Below, piece by piece: positions 39,961 to 51,620 of a stretch of DNA of 64,000 nucleotides; the stretch's first letter is position 1; every line of letters begins with the position of its first letter. A model generated the notes under the pieces. The model was not told the origin of the DNA. It saw only the letters and a list, made by a program, of their open reading frames with translations, and ran no database searches. A program made the translations under genes and the position numbers. Source of the stretch: Phascolarctos cinereus (Eukaryota; Chordata; Mammalia; Diprotodontia; Phascolarctidae); the NCBI RefSeq assembly GCF_002099425.1, contig NW_018343987.1, positions 15,253,501 through 15,317,500 of the forward strand. The letters run 5' to 3'.

Positions 39961-40309
39961 CTTGCAATCTGCTAAAACTCACCAATTCCTATAACATTTT
40001 TTTCTTTTTTGTTCATTTGGAATATGTACTGGTATCAGTTAGCTCTTCTGGGTCAGTTATTTCCCCCAGCTGTAAGTTGATTGAGAACAAAATAGATTCA
40101 CCTTGTGTTTTAATTGAGTGAGTGAGTGAGATGGGAAGAAAGCAAAGACAGAGTGTCTGGCCATGACTTTGTTCTCAGTCTCCTCTATATAATTTCCAAG
40201 CCCCTCACTCCCACACCAAAAAGAAACCTCCACAACCAAGATTCATTGAATTTTTTTTTCTTGAAAAGAAGGACCATAAAAGCAAGGCAGTGACAATACA
40301 TAAAAAGAA
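39961..40309. other. No gene recognised
   Basis: Unique-looking DNA between a CR1 and an L1 relic. Confidence 0.4.
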
Positions 40310-41885
40310 GGCTGCCAAAGATTGGGAAGACAGATGTGCCACACCCAGAGGAAGGCAAAAAAGCAGCCTAGCAATACTAGATGTCAAACTAAATCTCAGA
40401 CAAAGGAGTAGTCATCAAAATAATTTGGTAATAGTTAAAAAATTAGAAAATTTGATAAGCAGAACAGATTAAGTATACAACATACCAAAGCAAACAAACC
40501 CATTAATCCATTGTTTGATAGACGTTCAAGCACCAGCTACTGTGGTAAAGACTCAATATCTGACAAAAACTGAAGGGAAAAATGACTAGCAGTCTGGCAG
40601 AAATTAGGCTTATACCAACACCTCATGCTATATGCTAAGGTAAGTTCCAAATAATTACATGATCTAAACGTAAAAGGTCACACCATAAACAGATTAGAAG
40701 ACTAAGGAAGAAATCACCCAACAGACTTATGGAGACAGGAAGAATTCATGACTGAATAACTAAAAAAGAAGATAACAGAAATACAATGGACAATTTTTAT
40801 TACATAAAATTTTCAAGTTACTGTGTAAACACATCTAATGCAGCTGAGATGAGAAGGAAAACAGTTAACAATGAGGAAAAATGTCTTTGATGAAAATCTC
40901 TCTGACAAAGGTCTCAAAATATGGAAAAGAACTGATTCAAATCTATAAGAAGATGAGCCATCCCCTAATTGATAAATGAATATAAACAGACAGTTCTCAA
41001 GGGAAGATAGCCAAGCTATCTATAGTCATATGAAAAAATTGCTCAAACTCACTATTAATTAGAGACATGGATATCAAAGCAACTTTGAGCTTCTACCTCA
41101 TACCTATCAGATCAGCACAACTGAAAAGGAAAAAGACAAATGTTGACGGGCTGTTGGAAAACAGGTATGTTAAGAAACTGTTAGTGTAGCTATGAAATGG
41201 TTCAGCAATTTTGGAAAACAATTAGGAACTGTGCCACCAAAACTACTAAACTGTGCATACCCTGTGACACAGCAGCATCACTCAGAACGAGGCCTATTCC
41301 CAAAGGGGACCAAAAAAAGAGGAAAATGTACTATATGCACAAAAGTATTTATAGAATCTCTTTTTGTGGAGGCATAGAACTAGAAGCTTAGCGGATACCC
41401 ATCTTTTGGGGAATGGCTAAACAAATTATGGCATATGAATACTACTGTGTTGTAAGAAACAAAAAAAAAAAAGAGAGATTGTTTTCAATTTCAATGTTTT
41501 AAATTCAAACAATTCTTTGTTTCAGGGAAACTTGGGCAGACTTGTATGGGCTGATATAGAGCAAAGTGAGCAGAACCAGGAGAGCAAGTTATGTTATAAC
41601 ATTAACATTGTAAAAATGAAGAATTTTGAAAGATTTAAGTACTCTGATCAATGCAATAATTAATCATTATTCTAGATGACTGATGAGGAAGAATGTTACT
41701 GACCTCCTGACAGAGAAGTGATGGACTAATGTGCAGAATGAAACACATTTTGGACATGATTGATATGGACATTTGTTTTGCTTGACTATGTTTATTTGCT
41801 ATGAAGGTTTTAGTTTTCTTCTCTCCTTCCCCCCTTGCCTCGCCCTTGCCTCTGGGGATAGAATGAGGAAGGAGGTAGAAGATAA
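40310..41885 (+). mobile_element. L1 ORF2 C-terminal third plus 3' UTR
   Basis: The order of L1 blocks is AGCAATACTAGATGTCAAAC, AGCAGAACAGATTAAGTATA, CTCTCTGACAAAGGTCTCAA, CTACCTCATACCTATCAGAT, ACTGTGCATACCCTGTGACA, TTTTTGTGGAGGCATAGAAC, TTTGGGGAATGGCTAAACAA and AGCAAAGTGAGCAGAACCAG, then a 3' UTR. It is the same old tail type as 21660-25965. Stops and frameshifts are abundant. Confidence 0.85.
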
Positions 41886-41897
41886 TGCTTAATTTCT

Positions 41898-42148
41898 GTT
41901 GTACAGTCATTTCAGTTCTGTCTAACTCTTCCTGATCGCATCTAGGATTTTCTTGGTGAAGATACTGGAGTGGTTTGCCATTTCCTTCTCCAGCTCATTT
42001 TACAGATGAGCAAACTGAGGCAACCAGAGTTAAGTGACTTGCCCAAGGTTATGCAGCTAGTAAGTCTTTGAGGCCAGATTTGAACTGACAAAGATGAGTC
42101 TTCCTGACTCCAGGCTTGGCATTCTATCCTCTGTGCCACCGAGAGCCC
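41898..42148 (-). mobile_element. Mar-1 type CORE-SINE, near full length
   Basis: AGTTCTGTCTAACTCTTCCT, GGAGTGGTTTGCCATTTCCT, AAGTGACTTGCCCAAGGTTA and CTGTGCCACCGAGAGCCC are in order. It inserted next to the end of the L1 relic. Confidence 0.85.
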
Positions 42149-42320
42149 TTTATAATTTTAAATATATTTAAATAAAATTTTAATTTAATAATAAAATATA
42201 ATAATAATATTTATAATGCAATGATAAAAATTAAATGTACATTTAAATAAGTAAATATATTTATATTTGCTATATATATATATATTCTCTATATATTTAA
42301 ATTTAAAAGTAACAGAGTAA
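42149..42320. repeat. AT-rich low-complexity stretch
   Basis: About 170 bp of ATTTAAAT- and TATATA-like sequence. Confidence 0.8.
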
Positions 42321-42979
42321 GATAAATGATAAGGATCATTTCATAAGCATTCTGTCCTATCTGATTTATGTTGAGGAATAGAACCAATTAGAATATCTTC
42401 TGGTTGAAGATGAGAGAGGAGTGCTTATCTCTAAATTACTGAGTTTCCACAAAAAGCTAGGCATGGAAAAAAAAAAAGCTAGGCATGAGTTTCTCAACTC
42501 ACAGGCATGGAGAAGGCAAGATCATGGCTCACCCAACATTTACATTGATAAACCAAATGATCCAAACTCTTCAGATGCCAGTCACTTCCTGGTTATCTTC
42601 AAGATATCTCAAAGAATAGGTGTGCTTCTGTATCAGTTCTCTGAGATTTGGTGTTTTCCAGAATCTGGTGTTTAGAGTATGGAGAAATGCCCCCTGCAAT
42701 TATAAGCTGCCATCAGGAAATCAACAAGTGTGATCATATTTAAGTAGACTTTCTGTCTTACAGATACACCCGATGCTGTCTTCTTCCCTCCCTCCAAACC
42801 TGTCTCCACCAAGAGTCCCCAACCATGGTACATCCTTCCACATCTTCATGCGCACAGAATTAACTGCAAATAGCATCCTCACAAGTCCACCTAAGTCATG
42901 TGATTTTAGGGACACAGGAAACTTCACCTTTCCTCAAAACAGCTTCTGCACACTAGCCCGGGTAGCGGAAAGAGGGGAT
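42321..42979. other. No gene recognised; small tandem duplication
   Basis: AAAAAGCTAGGCATG occurs twice within 42452-42488. Otherwise this is unique-looking DNA. Confidence 0.45.
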
Positions 42980-43055
42980 GGAGGAGAGAAAGAGTGAAAG
43001 ACAGAAGGAGAAAGAGAGAGAAAGGGGGGGGAGGCGAGGGAGAGAGAGAGAGAAC
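42980..43055. repeat. (GA)n-rich polypurine tract
   Basis: About 75 bp of GAGA, GAAAG and G-run units. Confidence 0.9.
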
Positions 43056-43274
43056 ACTGTGATTGAAGTCCCCTTTATTTTAATGGCAGATGGCAGATCT
43101 TTCCTGAACACAGGTTTTGGCTTGGGGAGAGGGCATTGAATTGGAGAATAAGGAATAAGCAAAGGGGACATCAGATAATGTGGCAGGGGAAGGTCTCAGA
43201 AAAGGAGGTTAGTGGCTAGAAGAGAAATGGCATTTTCTTTACCATTTTGCCTTAGGATCAGTCCAACCAATGTA
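43056..43274. other. No gene recognised
   Basis: Unique-looking DNA. Confidence 0.4.
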
Positions 43275-43480
43275 ATAATTTAATTCCACGAGTATTTATT
43301 GTGTACCCGCAACAGGCCAAGCACTGTTTGGTGGGCCAGAGATATAAAGACAAACAAAACAAAACAAAGAAACAAAAAAAGGTTCCTGCCCTTAAGGATC
43401 ATACATTATATCAGGTAAAATGCAACCTCTTTGCAAGTAAATATTAAATATGTACAAAGTATATACTTAGACAAAGACAA
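43275..43480 (+). mobile_element. Ancient unassigned repeat
   Basis: GAGTATTTATTGTGTACCCG, CAGGCCAAGCACTGTTTGGT, TCCTGCCCTTAAGGATCATA and ATGTACAAAGTATATACTTA follow the order of the 14215 element. Confidence 0.55.
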
Positions 43481-43489
43481 AATAATTGA

Positions 43490-43535
43490 GACAGACAGAC
43501 AGACAGAGAGGAGAGAGAGAGAGAGAGAGAGACAG
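43490..43535. repeat. (GACA)n/(GA)n simple repeat
   Basis: GACAGACAGACAGACAGAG runs into a GAGAGA tract. Confidence 0.9.
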
Positions 43536-43686
43536 CTGATAACAGAAGGTAAATGGAAAAGGAGAGAGAGAACACAGCTCTCTCTATAGGAATCTATCCT
43601 GAAGCAAAGGGATGCTTAGTCTCAGCTGGAGCCAAGATTCTATACTGCAGTCCTCTTATTTAACAGTGAAAGTGCCCTTCACCTTA

Positions 43687-43688
<2 letters not shown>

Positions 43689-43739
<51 letters not shown>

Positions 43740-43760
43740 AATGATGATGATGATGATGAT
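43689..43760. repeat. (GAT)n microsatellite at a Mar-1 tail
   Basis: About 24 GAT units with one ATA interruption abut the 3' tail of the Mar-1 SINE that begins at 43762. SINE and LINE tails often seed such repeats. Confidence 0.95.
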
Positions 43761-43761
43761 T

Positions 43762-44009
43762 TTGTTGTTTAGTTGATTTCAATTGTGTCTGACTCTTCCT
43801 GAAAACCCCATTCAGGGTTTTCTTGTAAAAGATACTAGAGTGGTTTATCCATTTTCTTTTTCAGATCATTTTATAGCTGAGGAAACTGAGGCAAACACAG
43901 TTAAGTGACTGGCCCAGGGTAACAAAGCTAGTAAGCTTCTGAAGCTGGATTTGAACTCCCAGAGATGAGTCTAGCTGATTCTCTATCCACTGTGCCACCT
44001 AGCTGCCCC
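43762..44009 (-). mobile_element. Mar-1 type CORE-SINE, near full length
   Basis: TTTCAATTGTGTCTGACTCT, AGTGGTTTATCCATTTTCTT, AAGTGACTGGCCCAGGGTAA and TGTGCCACCTAGCTGCCCC are present in order. Confidence 0.85.
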
Positions 44010-44029
44010 AATGATAACGACAACAACAA

Positions 44030-44145
44030 GAAGTAGCATTTATATGCACTCTGAAGTCTGTAAAGCATTGTACTAAAGTTATCTCATTTGGTCCTCACAA
44101 CAACCAGGACTTGCTATCATTATCCCCATATTACATATAACCGCA
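44030..44145 (-). mobile_element. MIR-type SINE 3' fragment
   Basis: TAGCATTTATATGCACTCTG and GGTCCTCACAACAACCAGGA are the reversed MIR end. Confidence 0.55.
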
Positions 44146-44661
44146 GAGTTCCATAAGACTCTCCTCACTGCTGGAGAAATTGTATGCAATACTCCATGCT
44201 TACAGGAAAGGGGAAGTTGGTGAGAGCTTTGGAGAGGAGAGATCTTAGTTCTTCTGCCTTCCAGCTTCAAGAGAAGGCAAGCATGGCCCTGACTTTCTCC
44301 AAGGAGGAGTCCAGGATGGAAGGAAAGACTCTGATAAGAAGCTGACATGTAGAGGAGGCAGCATCTTGAGTCTCTTCCCAGTTCCTTGTTCCTTCCTGGT
44401 TTGTCTCCTTAGAATCTTGGGGAATTTTCTCTTCGGTGAGATAGGAAAATGCTAGAGATATTTGTTTCTTTACATGTTGGCTTCCTCCTAGGGTCTTTCT
44501 TTCCCTGAAGGGATTCCTCCCTGAAGAGATCTGGGAACTGTATATGTCCTTTCTAGAAGTTGGAAGACTAAAGAACTAGTATGTATCACCAGCCAAGTTC
44601 TCACTAACTTCACCCCTTTCACAAGGACAGTATATCAAGCAGTCACACCAATGAGGAACCC
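44146..44661. other. No gene recognised
   Basis: Unique-looking DNA. Confidence 0.4.
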
Positions 44662-45002
44662 CAGGTGACATATAGATGAGAAAATTGAAACTGATAGAGG
44701 ATATATAATTTTCCTACTGCAATTAGTAAGTATCTGAAGTAGAATTTGAGCTCATCTCCCAGACTCTATCCATTACACCAAACAGAGACCGACTTTTACC
44801 ACCCTCAGGGCTGGTCCAGTCTTCTTCTTCCATCAATGCTAGTCCTGCCTAACCACAGAATGAGAGATGTGGGACGAGAGGTGCTATTTACTATGTACCT
44901 GATCTTTATAAAGCCCTTTCACTTCTTCATCTGTAAAATAAATGATTCAGGCAAGACTGCAAGGTTTCTTCCAATTCTGTTATCTTGCGTCTGTAACTTG
45001 TC
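44662..45002. mobile_element. MIR/MIR3 pieces on both strands
   Basis: 44662-44790 is a reversed MIR (GATGAGAAAATTGAAACTGA, GAATTTGAGCTCATCTCCCA). 44925-45002 is a plus-strand MIR3 tail (TCATCTGTAAAATAAATGAT, AAGGTTTCTTCCAATTCTGT). Unique DNA lies between them. Confidence 0.5.
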
Positions 45003-46614
45003 ACTTGGACCCAGGATAACCCCTAGTGACCATTAATGGAAAGGGTCTACTGATGCAGTGACAGGGATGAGGAATAAGTCTAATCCATAAGGCCCTTCCC
45101 AAGTTCCTCTCTGTCTGACAGGGGGGAGGAATGGAAGGGAGGCAGGAGGGGAGATGCCTGAGACCCTCCCCTGCAGGTTCTGGAACAGACTGTTGACAGA
45201 CCTGGCAGCAAGCCTGGTGCTTTGTAGCCAGGGCCCCTCTGGTCAGAGACAGGGCCAGATGATATAGTGATTTTCATACACTGGATAAACATCCAATCCA
45301 ACTAGCTGGAGGCCCCCAGACTCGTATTACTGTTGACACGAAGCAGATCTCTTTTCTCTAAACCACTGTTTACATTTTAGCCAAGTGTCCTACATAAATC
45401 TCAAGCTCAACCAGCAGCATACAGTATCAGGCCATAGCAAAACTGAACAACTGAAAATAACCTAATAAGGCATTTGCTCCAGAAACTGAGGGCATTCCCA
45501 TGTGTACAGCTGCCAAGGGGCACTGATAGGGCCTCTCTGCCCTCATTATAGGGTGTCAGGAAAAAACAGCACAAAGGTAACTGGGTCAAAGAATAGGATT
45601 TTTTTTAAAGTGCATCTGAACTAGGGTGATTCAAACTGAATGGAAATGCTGGTTTGGTTCAGAGATGGGTTTAGGGGATGCTTTGATTCTCTGGGTCAAG
45701 ATTCCGATGTCCCCAGTCCAAAATCTGAAACTCCATGTGTCCAGGAGTCTAGAAAATAGATGATTTCAGCTTCAATTCATAGGTGTCATTTCTGATGGGG
45801 ATAAGGGAGGGGAAGAAATCAGCCCCAAACAAGTAAAATCCAAAACACTTTGGTTCAGTGAGGCATTTTGGTAAGTTGACATTTGGGTTTGGTTCAAGGA
45901 TCAGTTGAAGAAAGCTATTCAGTATGGTTTGAGGTTCCTGGTTCAGTTCAAGTTCAGGGTCACATTCTCAAGAGATCAGAGGTACTGGGAAAAGGAGGAT
46001 GCTTTGCTCAGACTTGGCACTAACAGCACAGGCTCCTTCAGCTTGGTGAGGTTGAGGATGTAAAATTTTTTAAATTAAATTTAAAAATCCCTGTTGCCTG
46101 GAGTCTCAGTCCCTGGGTATAAATCTGTCTCCCCTTCCTTTTCTCTGGCTCCACACTCTGCCTTTTGCTTGCAGTAAATAGCCTAATCCAGAAAGTTTGG
46201 GGATTTTGTTATTGTTGTTGTCGTGTTAAACTAGTAATACAAAATAAAGGGAACAGAGGAGAATCCCCTGTGGGGAATGGTAAGGGGAGAGGGCATTCTT
46301 ATGTTAGATGCAATGGACCTGATTAAAAAAATAATAATAAAAAAGCCAGCAAGCTGGCTTCTCCATTGGGCCTCTTGTTAGTTAGATTTGGGCTTGATGT
46401 TGGGCATGACTAAATGACTACTGCCATCTAGTGGCTTTGGAGGCCTTCATGATCTCAATGCCAAATGGAGAAGTAAGTAGTGGGAGATCCCTCTTTCTTT
46501 AACCAAGAAACAGTAGCACTGATTAGGAATCCGTTAAATGCTACATATCCTGCAGGTATGGGGAAAATGGACTCAATCCTTTTCGGACTGCCCCAGACTA
46601 AAGTTCTACTTTTT
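45003..46614. other. Unique DNA with dispersed GGTTCA-type motifs
   Basis: No repeat family or exon was recognised over 1.6 kb. Between 45650 and 45960 the words TTTGGTTCAG, TTTGGTTCAA and CTGGTTCAGTTCAAGTTCAG recur. The spacing is irregular, so this may be a degenerate tandem array or chance. Confidence 0.35.
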
Positions 46615-47088
46615 CATCTAAACAGCTGAACTCATCATCTTCCCTCTACCCCAACCCTGTACTCCCCCCAAACTTCCTCATTTGTGTGCAAGGCATCACC
46701 TTATCTTCCTGGTTAGGAAAGTTTGAAACCTTAGGGTCCTATCTTTGATCCCTCTCCTTTTCATCCCTTTCCCACCATCCAATCAGACCCCAAATACTAT
46801 TAATGCTTCTTCTATGACATCTCTTGGATCCGTCTCCTTTTCTATCCATCCACTCACACCCCACCACCCTAATTCAAGTCCTAATCACCTCTTGCCCAGA
46901 CTATTGTTAGTCTCCCAAATAGCCTTAGTTCAGTCTCACCTGTCCATTTCTCTGCCAAACTAATCTTCCTAATACCCAGTCCTGATCATTGCCCATACTA
47001 CCTTATGCACAAACCTACATTGGATTCCTCTAGTGCCTATAGGATAAAACATGAACTCCTTCAGTTTTATGTTCAAGGTCAGTTAAAT
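46615..47088 (+). mobile_element. L2 LINE, RT C-terminal region relic
   Basis: AACTCATCATCTTCCCTCTA, GGTCCTATCTTTGATCCCTC, AATCACCTCTTGCCCAGACT, ACTAATCTTCCTAATACCCA and AGTGCCTATAGGATAAAACA align with the L2 ORF2 C-terminus ('LGVxLDSSLSF', 'SCLDYCN'). It is interrupted at about 47089-47104 by an L1 derivative. Confidence 0.65.
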
Positions 47089-47104
47089 TAAATGGACATT
47101 TGTT

Positions 47105-48832
47105 TATTTATATTAAATGAATTAACCCCTTCTCTCATCCCCTTCCCCTTCTATTTTCTTGTAGGGCAGGATAGATTTTTATACCTCATTGCCTCTATAT
47201 CTTATTTCCCAGTTGCATGTGAAAACAACTTTTAATATTTGATTTTAAAACTTTGGGTTCCAAATTTTCTCCCTTTCTCCCTCCCCACCCACCCTCATTG
47301 GGTAGGCAAGCAACTCAATACAAGCTATACACATGCAGTAATGCAAAACACCTCCATAGTAGTCATGTTGTGAAAGACTAATTATATTTCCCTTCACCCT
47401 ATCCTGCCCCCTGTTTGTTTGCTTCTGATTACCCCCCCCCCATTTATTCTATTCTCTCTTTTAACTCTGTCCCTCTTCAGAAGTGTTTACTTCTGATTAT
47501 CCCCCATTTATTCTATTTTCTGTTTTAACATTGTCCCTCTCTTGTCCCCTTTCCCCCCTATTTTCCTGTAGGGTAAGATAGATTTCCATACACAATTGAG
47601 TGTATATGTTATTCCCTCCTTAAGCCAAATCTAATGAGAATAAGATTCACTCATTCCCTCTCACCTTTTTAGGGAATTCTTCTCCTTATTAGCCTTTTGG
47701 ACTTCTTTTGCCATTTGGGTTAGTCTATTATTTAAGGTATTATTTTCTTAACTATTTTTGGGGTCTCCTTTAACAAGCTGTTGACTTCTTTTCATGATTT
47801 TCTTGCATAACTCTCATTTCTCTTCCCAGTTTTTCCTCTACTTCTCTCACTTGTTCTCAAAATCTTTTTTCAGCTCTTCCATGGTCTGGGACTGATTCAT
47901 TTTTTCTTGGAGGCTTTGGATATATGACTTCATTGTCTTCTTCTGGTTGTATGTTTTGATCTTGTTTGTCACCAAAGTAAGATTCTATGGTCTGACTTTT
48001 TTGCACTATTTGCTCATGATCCCAGCCAATTACTTGAGTTTTAAAGTCTTTGCTAAGGTAGGGGTCTGCTTCTGGTGTGGAGAATGTACTGTTCTAAGCT
48101 TCAGGGGTTTTGTGCAGTTTTCAGAGATACTTCTAGGGATCTGTAAGTTTCCAGTTCTTCCAAGGTGGTATGATCAAGGATGAGGTGTTTACTACTTTCC
48201 TGGCCTGGGCTCTGGTCTAAGTACTCTTTTCTGCCTGGGAACTGTGAAGACGATTCCCTCTCCACTACAAGCTCCACCACACCAGTGCTCCTCCTCGCCC
48301 TAGGACCGCCACCCAGAACTGTGACCCAGATCCAAGCATGAGCAAAGCAAGAGAATCCTGCCTCAGCACCAGCAAAGAGATCCCTGCAATCCTGCTCTAT
48401 CAGCCACTCTACTCCCCCTCCATCTATGGGCCAAGAGCTCTAGAAGCAGTCACTGACCCAGGGTTGCGCAGTGGTTAGACAGACTTTTCCTAATGACTTT
48501 CTAAGTTGTCTTTGGTGTTTGTCAGTTGAGAAGTCTGGAAACTGCTCCAGCTCCCCTTGATTCAATCCTCTGATGACTACTCCAGGTTCACTGAGGCCTG
48601 GTTTTTGCCTGCGTGGCCCACGCTGAACTGTGTTCCTCTCTTAGCCCAGCACAATTGATCTTTCCAATCAACCAACCAGGTTGTCTTGGGCTGGAATTTG
48701 TTTCACTCTGTCTTTTTGTGGGTTCTGCTGCTCTAGAATTTTATTTAGAGCCATTTTTTACAGGTATTTAGAGGGGTTTGGGAGAGAGCTCAAGCAAGTC
48801 ACTGCTTTTACTCTGCCATCTTAGCTCTGCCC
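47105..48832 (-). mobile_element. Second ORF2-less L1 (HAL1-like) element
   Basis: On the minus strand a GCTAAGATGGCAGAGTAAAA leader at about 48825 begins a 5' UTR of roughly 0.9 kb. An ORF1 start at 47900 (MNQSQTMEELKKDFENK) is followed by a broken, shortened coiled-coil region. The sequence then passes to a 3' UTR (reversed: TAAGCCAAATCTAATGAGAA, ACAAGCTATACACATGCAGT, CAGTTGCATGTGAAAACAA) with no ORF2. TAAATGGACATTTG at 47089 and TAAATGAACATTTA at 48833 look like a slightly diverged ~15-bp target duplication. Confidence 0.75.
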
Positions 48833-48844
48833 TAAATGAACATT

Positions 48845-50110
48845 TATTAAAAGACTTGCATGAATAGAACCTTTGATTATTCCCATGTTTTAGGAAGAGG
48901 AAGAGGATGAGAAGCTAGCAAGAGACTAAAGGGGCAATCAGGGAGGCAGGAGGAGACAGATGAGCATGTAACCTCACAGAAGCCAAGGGAAGAGAGAGCA
49001 CCAAGAAGAAAAAGGTCTATAACAGTGTTTAATACTATAGAGAGATCAAGGAGATCAAGGACTGGAAAAGTAACTTTTGGATTTGGTGATAAAGTCATTA
49101 TAGTACTTGGAAAGGGCAGTTTCAGTAAATTGATGGGGATGAATGCCATATTGCAGTGGGTTAAGGAAAGTGGTAGTAGTAGTAAGCATAGTCACAATTT
49201 CTGGAAGTTTGGCCTTGAAAAGAAGTTGGGAAAATCAAATAACAGTTTGAGAGGGTAGCAGTAATTATATAAGGACATCAAAGCTCTTTGATTTGTATTA
49301 TGGGAACTCCCTCCAATGGCACAGATTGTACAGAGAGTGTGTGACTTGCTTATTCATACAGTTAGTAAGGGTCACAGCAGAATTTTACCCTGGTCTTCTG
49401 ACTCCAAGACCAATGCAATATTCACTCTGCCATGGTACATCTCCAGTTAGAACAAAAAGAGGGTGTTTCAGAAGCATGTTTTCAATCTGTGGAAAAGGAT
49501 CCAGTAAAAATGGGAAGATTAGAACTGTGTGAGATTAAGGAATGGGAGGATAAGGGATTAAGGGTATAGGTAGAAGGATTAGCTTTGGCAAAAAAGAAGA
49601 ACACCTCCTGCTCAGAGAACAGAGAGCAGGAAAGAACGATGGATGAGGACATAAAAGAGTTTGGAGGAGTAGAAGAAAGGAACCAAGCCAGTTCACATTG
49701 CATTGCTTCAATCTTCCATAAATACGAGAGAGGGTCATATGCTGAAAGGAAATGGAGAAGGCTGAGGGCTTAAGAAAAGAATATAAGGCTTGAAACAGCT
49801 GTTATGAAGAGTTTGAGAGTCAACAAGAGATGAATTAATGGATTTACATGGGACAGGAATGGCTCAATTGAGGTTGGATAGAATAAAATTGTAGTGGACC
49901 TAGTGAGCAATTGTCATGATTTGCTTGGGCAAAGTTCCACTGCTTGGAGGAGCAAAGAAGACAGATGGTGGGAGTTACCTAGAATTGGAGATTAGCAGAA
50001 TGGTAATGGTGAAAGGTCAAGGGGGCAGGAGATTTGATAGTAGAAAAAAGAGCAATGCTGAAATAGCTGATTATAGGGTCAAGACTGTTTAGGGAGGGAA
50101 ATGAGGCCAG
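48845..50110. other. Probable ancient element, class unresolved
   Basis: Purine-rich sequence (GGAGATCAAGGACTGGAAAA, TGGTGATAAAGTCATTATAG, AATATGGAGGAATC just downstream) resembles a widely dispersed old mammalian repeat that I cannot name. It contains a reversed MIR at 49262-49440 (TGTGTGACTTGCTTATTCAT). Open frames on both strands show no motif. Confidence 0.35.
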
Positions 50111-50146
50111 AATATAATTGTTGGATTGGAAAAATATGGAGGAATC

Positions 50147-50540
50147 AAGGCCCTTTAACAACTTGGCTCCAGACTATTTTTCTGTCTTATAACAAACTTT
50201 ACATTCCAACAAAACTAAACTGCAAGCTGTTCTCTGTTCTCCCCTGCCCTCCCACACCTCTGAATATTTGCTCACATTTTCTCCCATGTCTACTGAATTT
50301 TTTTTTCCTTCAAGGCCCAGTTCAAGTACCACATCCTCTGTGAAGCCTTTCCTGATCTCACCTACTAAAAATAATTCCTCCATCTTTGGATCTCTCACGC
50401 CATTTCCTTTGACGTCTTCTACGTGCATTTCATATTCTAAATGGTGGCCCTGAGTCCCACAAGTCCCTTCACAATTCTGGGAAGCCTTACTTTTTCCCAG
50501 ATTCACTGTGTTGTGTTGCAGCATCAACTATGCAAAACAA
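50147..50540 (+). mobile_element. L2-type LINE 3' end
   Basis: AACAACTTGGCTCCAGACTA, AACTAAACTGCAAGCTGTTC, AAGGCCCAGTTCAAGTACCA, CATCCTCTGTGAAGCCTTTC and CTGATCTCACCTAC follow L2 order. The 94- and 117-codon frames across it are chance readings. Confidence 0.7.
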
Positions 50541-50865
50541 GGCCTAAGCTTCCACTAATGGCGTCTTCATGCCAGACCTTACAAAAGGCACGTGAATCCA
50601 AAAGCACAGAAATATTCAGACAGATTCAGAAGGTTAAAAAAAGGGAAGTGAATCAGATATTCAGAATTCTCTACCTCATGCACAAGTGCTGTCATCTCCC
50701 ATACCTCCAGGGGAGTAATGACTAGGGAGGGGAATGAAATTCCCATTCAATCTTTCTGCTTACTGCAGCAAAAAACCATGGTACATTCAGACCGAGGACC
50801 TTAGGGTGAAGCTGGTGTCTGGTGCTATCTGTCTTTTAGTTTGTTCTTCTACAGCATCATGAGAA
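50541..50865. other. No gene recognised
   Basis: Unique-looking DNA. Confidence 0.4.
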
Positions 50866-51012
50866 GCAGAGGGGTATAGTAATTAGAAAGTGGCCTTAAA
50901 GTCAAGAAGAGCACAGTTCAAGTCCTCTCTCTGGCACATTCTGATGTGACCCTGGTCAAGTCTCCTAATGTCTCAGTGCTCTAGACAAGTCTCTAAAACT
51001 ATAAATTGCTGT
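50866..51012 (+). mobile_element. MIR/Ther-type SINE fragment
   Basis: GAGGGGTATAGTAATTAGAA, AGAGCACAGTTCAAGTCCTC and AAGTCTCTAAAACTATAAATTG share an unusual CORE-downstream sequence with the SINE at 56640. Confidence 0.6.
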
Positions 51013-51431
51013 TTTCTTTTCTAAAGTTTGCACCTTTCTGAGCCAATCCTGCAATCAGATGAAATTCACCTTAGGAGTGTCACCACCCAGTGACCTCATA
51101 AGTGAGGGTAAAGTGAAGCTGAGCTGGAGAGTAGCCATTAAAGGACAGAGATTTAGAATTGTTTGCTCCTACTGGACTACAAGCTCTTTGCTGGAACACA
51201 GATGATGAGTTAGTTATCTTGCTATTGTTGATATCAAAGAATTCAATGCAATTTTAATGGAGTCCTACTAAAGCTGCCCCCAGCCCCAGTGTTCTAATTT
51301 CCTTATAGGTTCCACTGAACAGCAGGCCCACTGGCCCTACCTAGCTACTGTGCCCCCCAACTTCCAACTCAATATCCTAACTTCTTCGTATACATCTCAC
51401 TGCTCACTAGAACAACAGGTATGTCCACAGA
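51013..51431. other. No gene; short L2-like tip
   Basis: Unique-looking DNA, except for a possible L2 terminal piece near 51170 (GGACTACAAGCTCTTTGCTG). Confidence 0.4.
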
Positions 51432-51620
51432 CAAAAATTTACTAAATAACCACAATGTGCAAAGCACTGTACGGATACATCAACTGTAGATACAAAGATG
51501 GAAACTAAAGCTGCAGAAGATTAAGTGACTTGCCTCCAAGGTCACACAACTAGGAAACTGTCTGAGGAAAGATTTGAACTCATGTCATTCTGACTCTATT
51601 ATTAAATGCACCAGATCAAA
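51432..51620 (-). mobile_element. MIR-type SINE beside ancient repeat piece
   Basis: A short ancient-repeat piece (51432-51500, CACAATGTGCAAAGCACTGT) runs into a reversed MIR (AAGTGACTTGCCTCCAAGGT, TTTGAACTCATGTCATTCTG). Confidence 0.5.
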
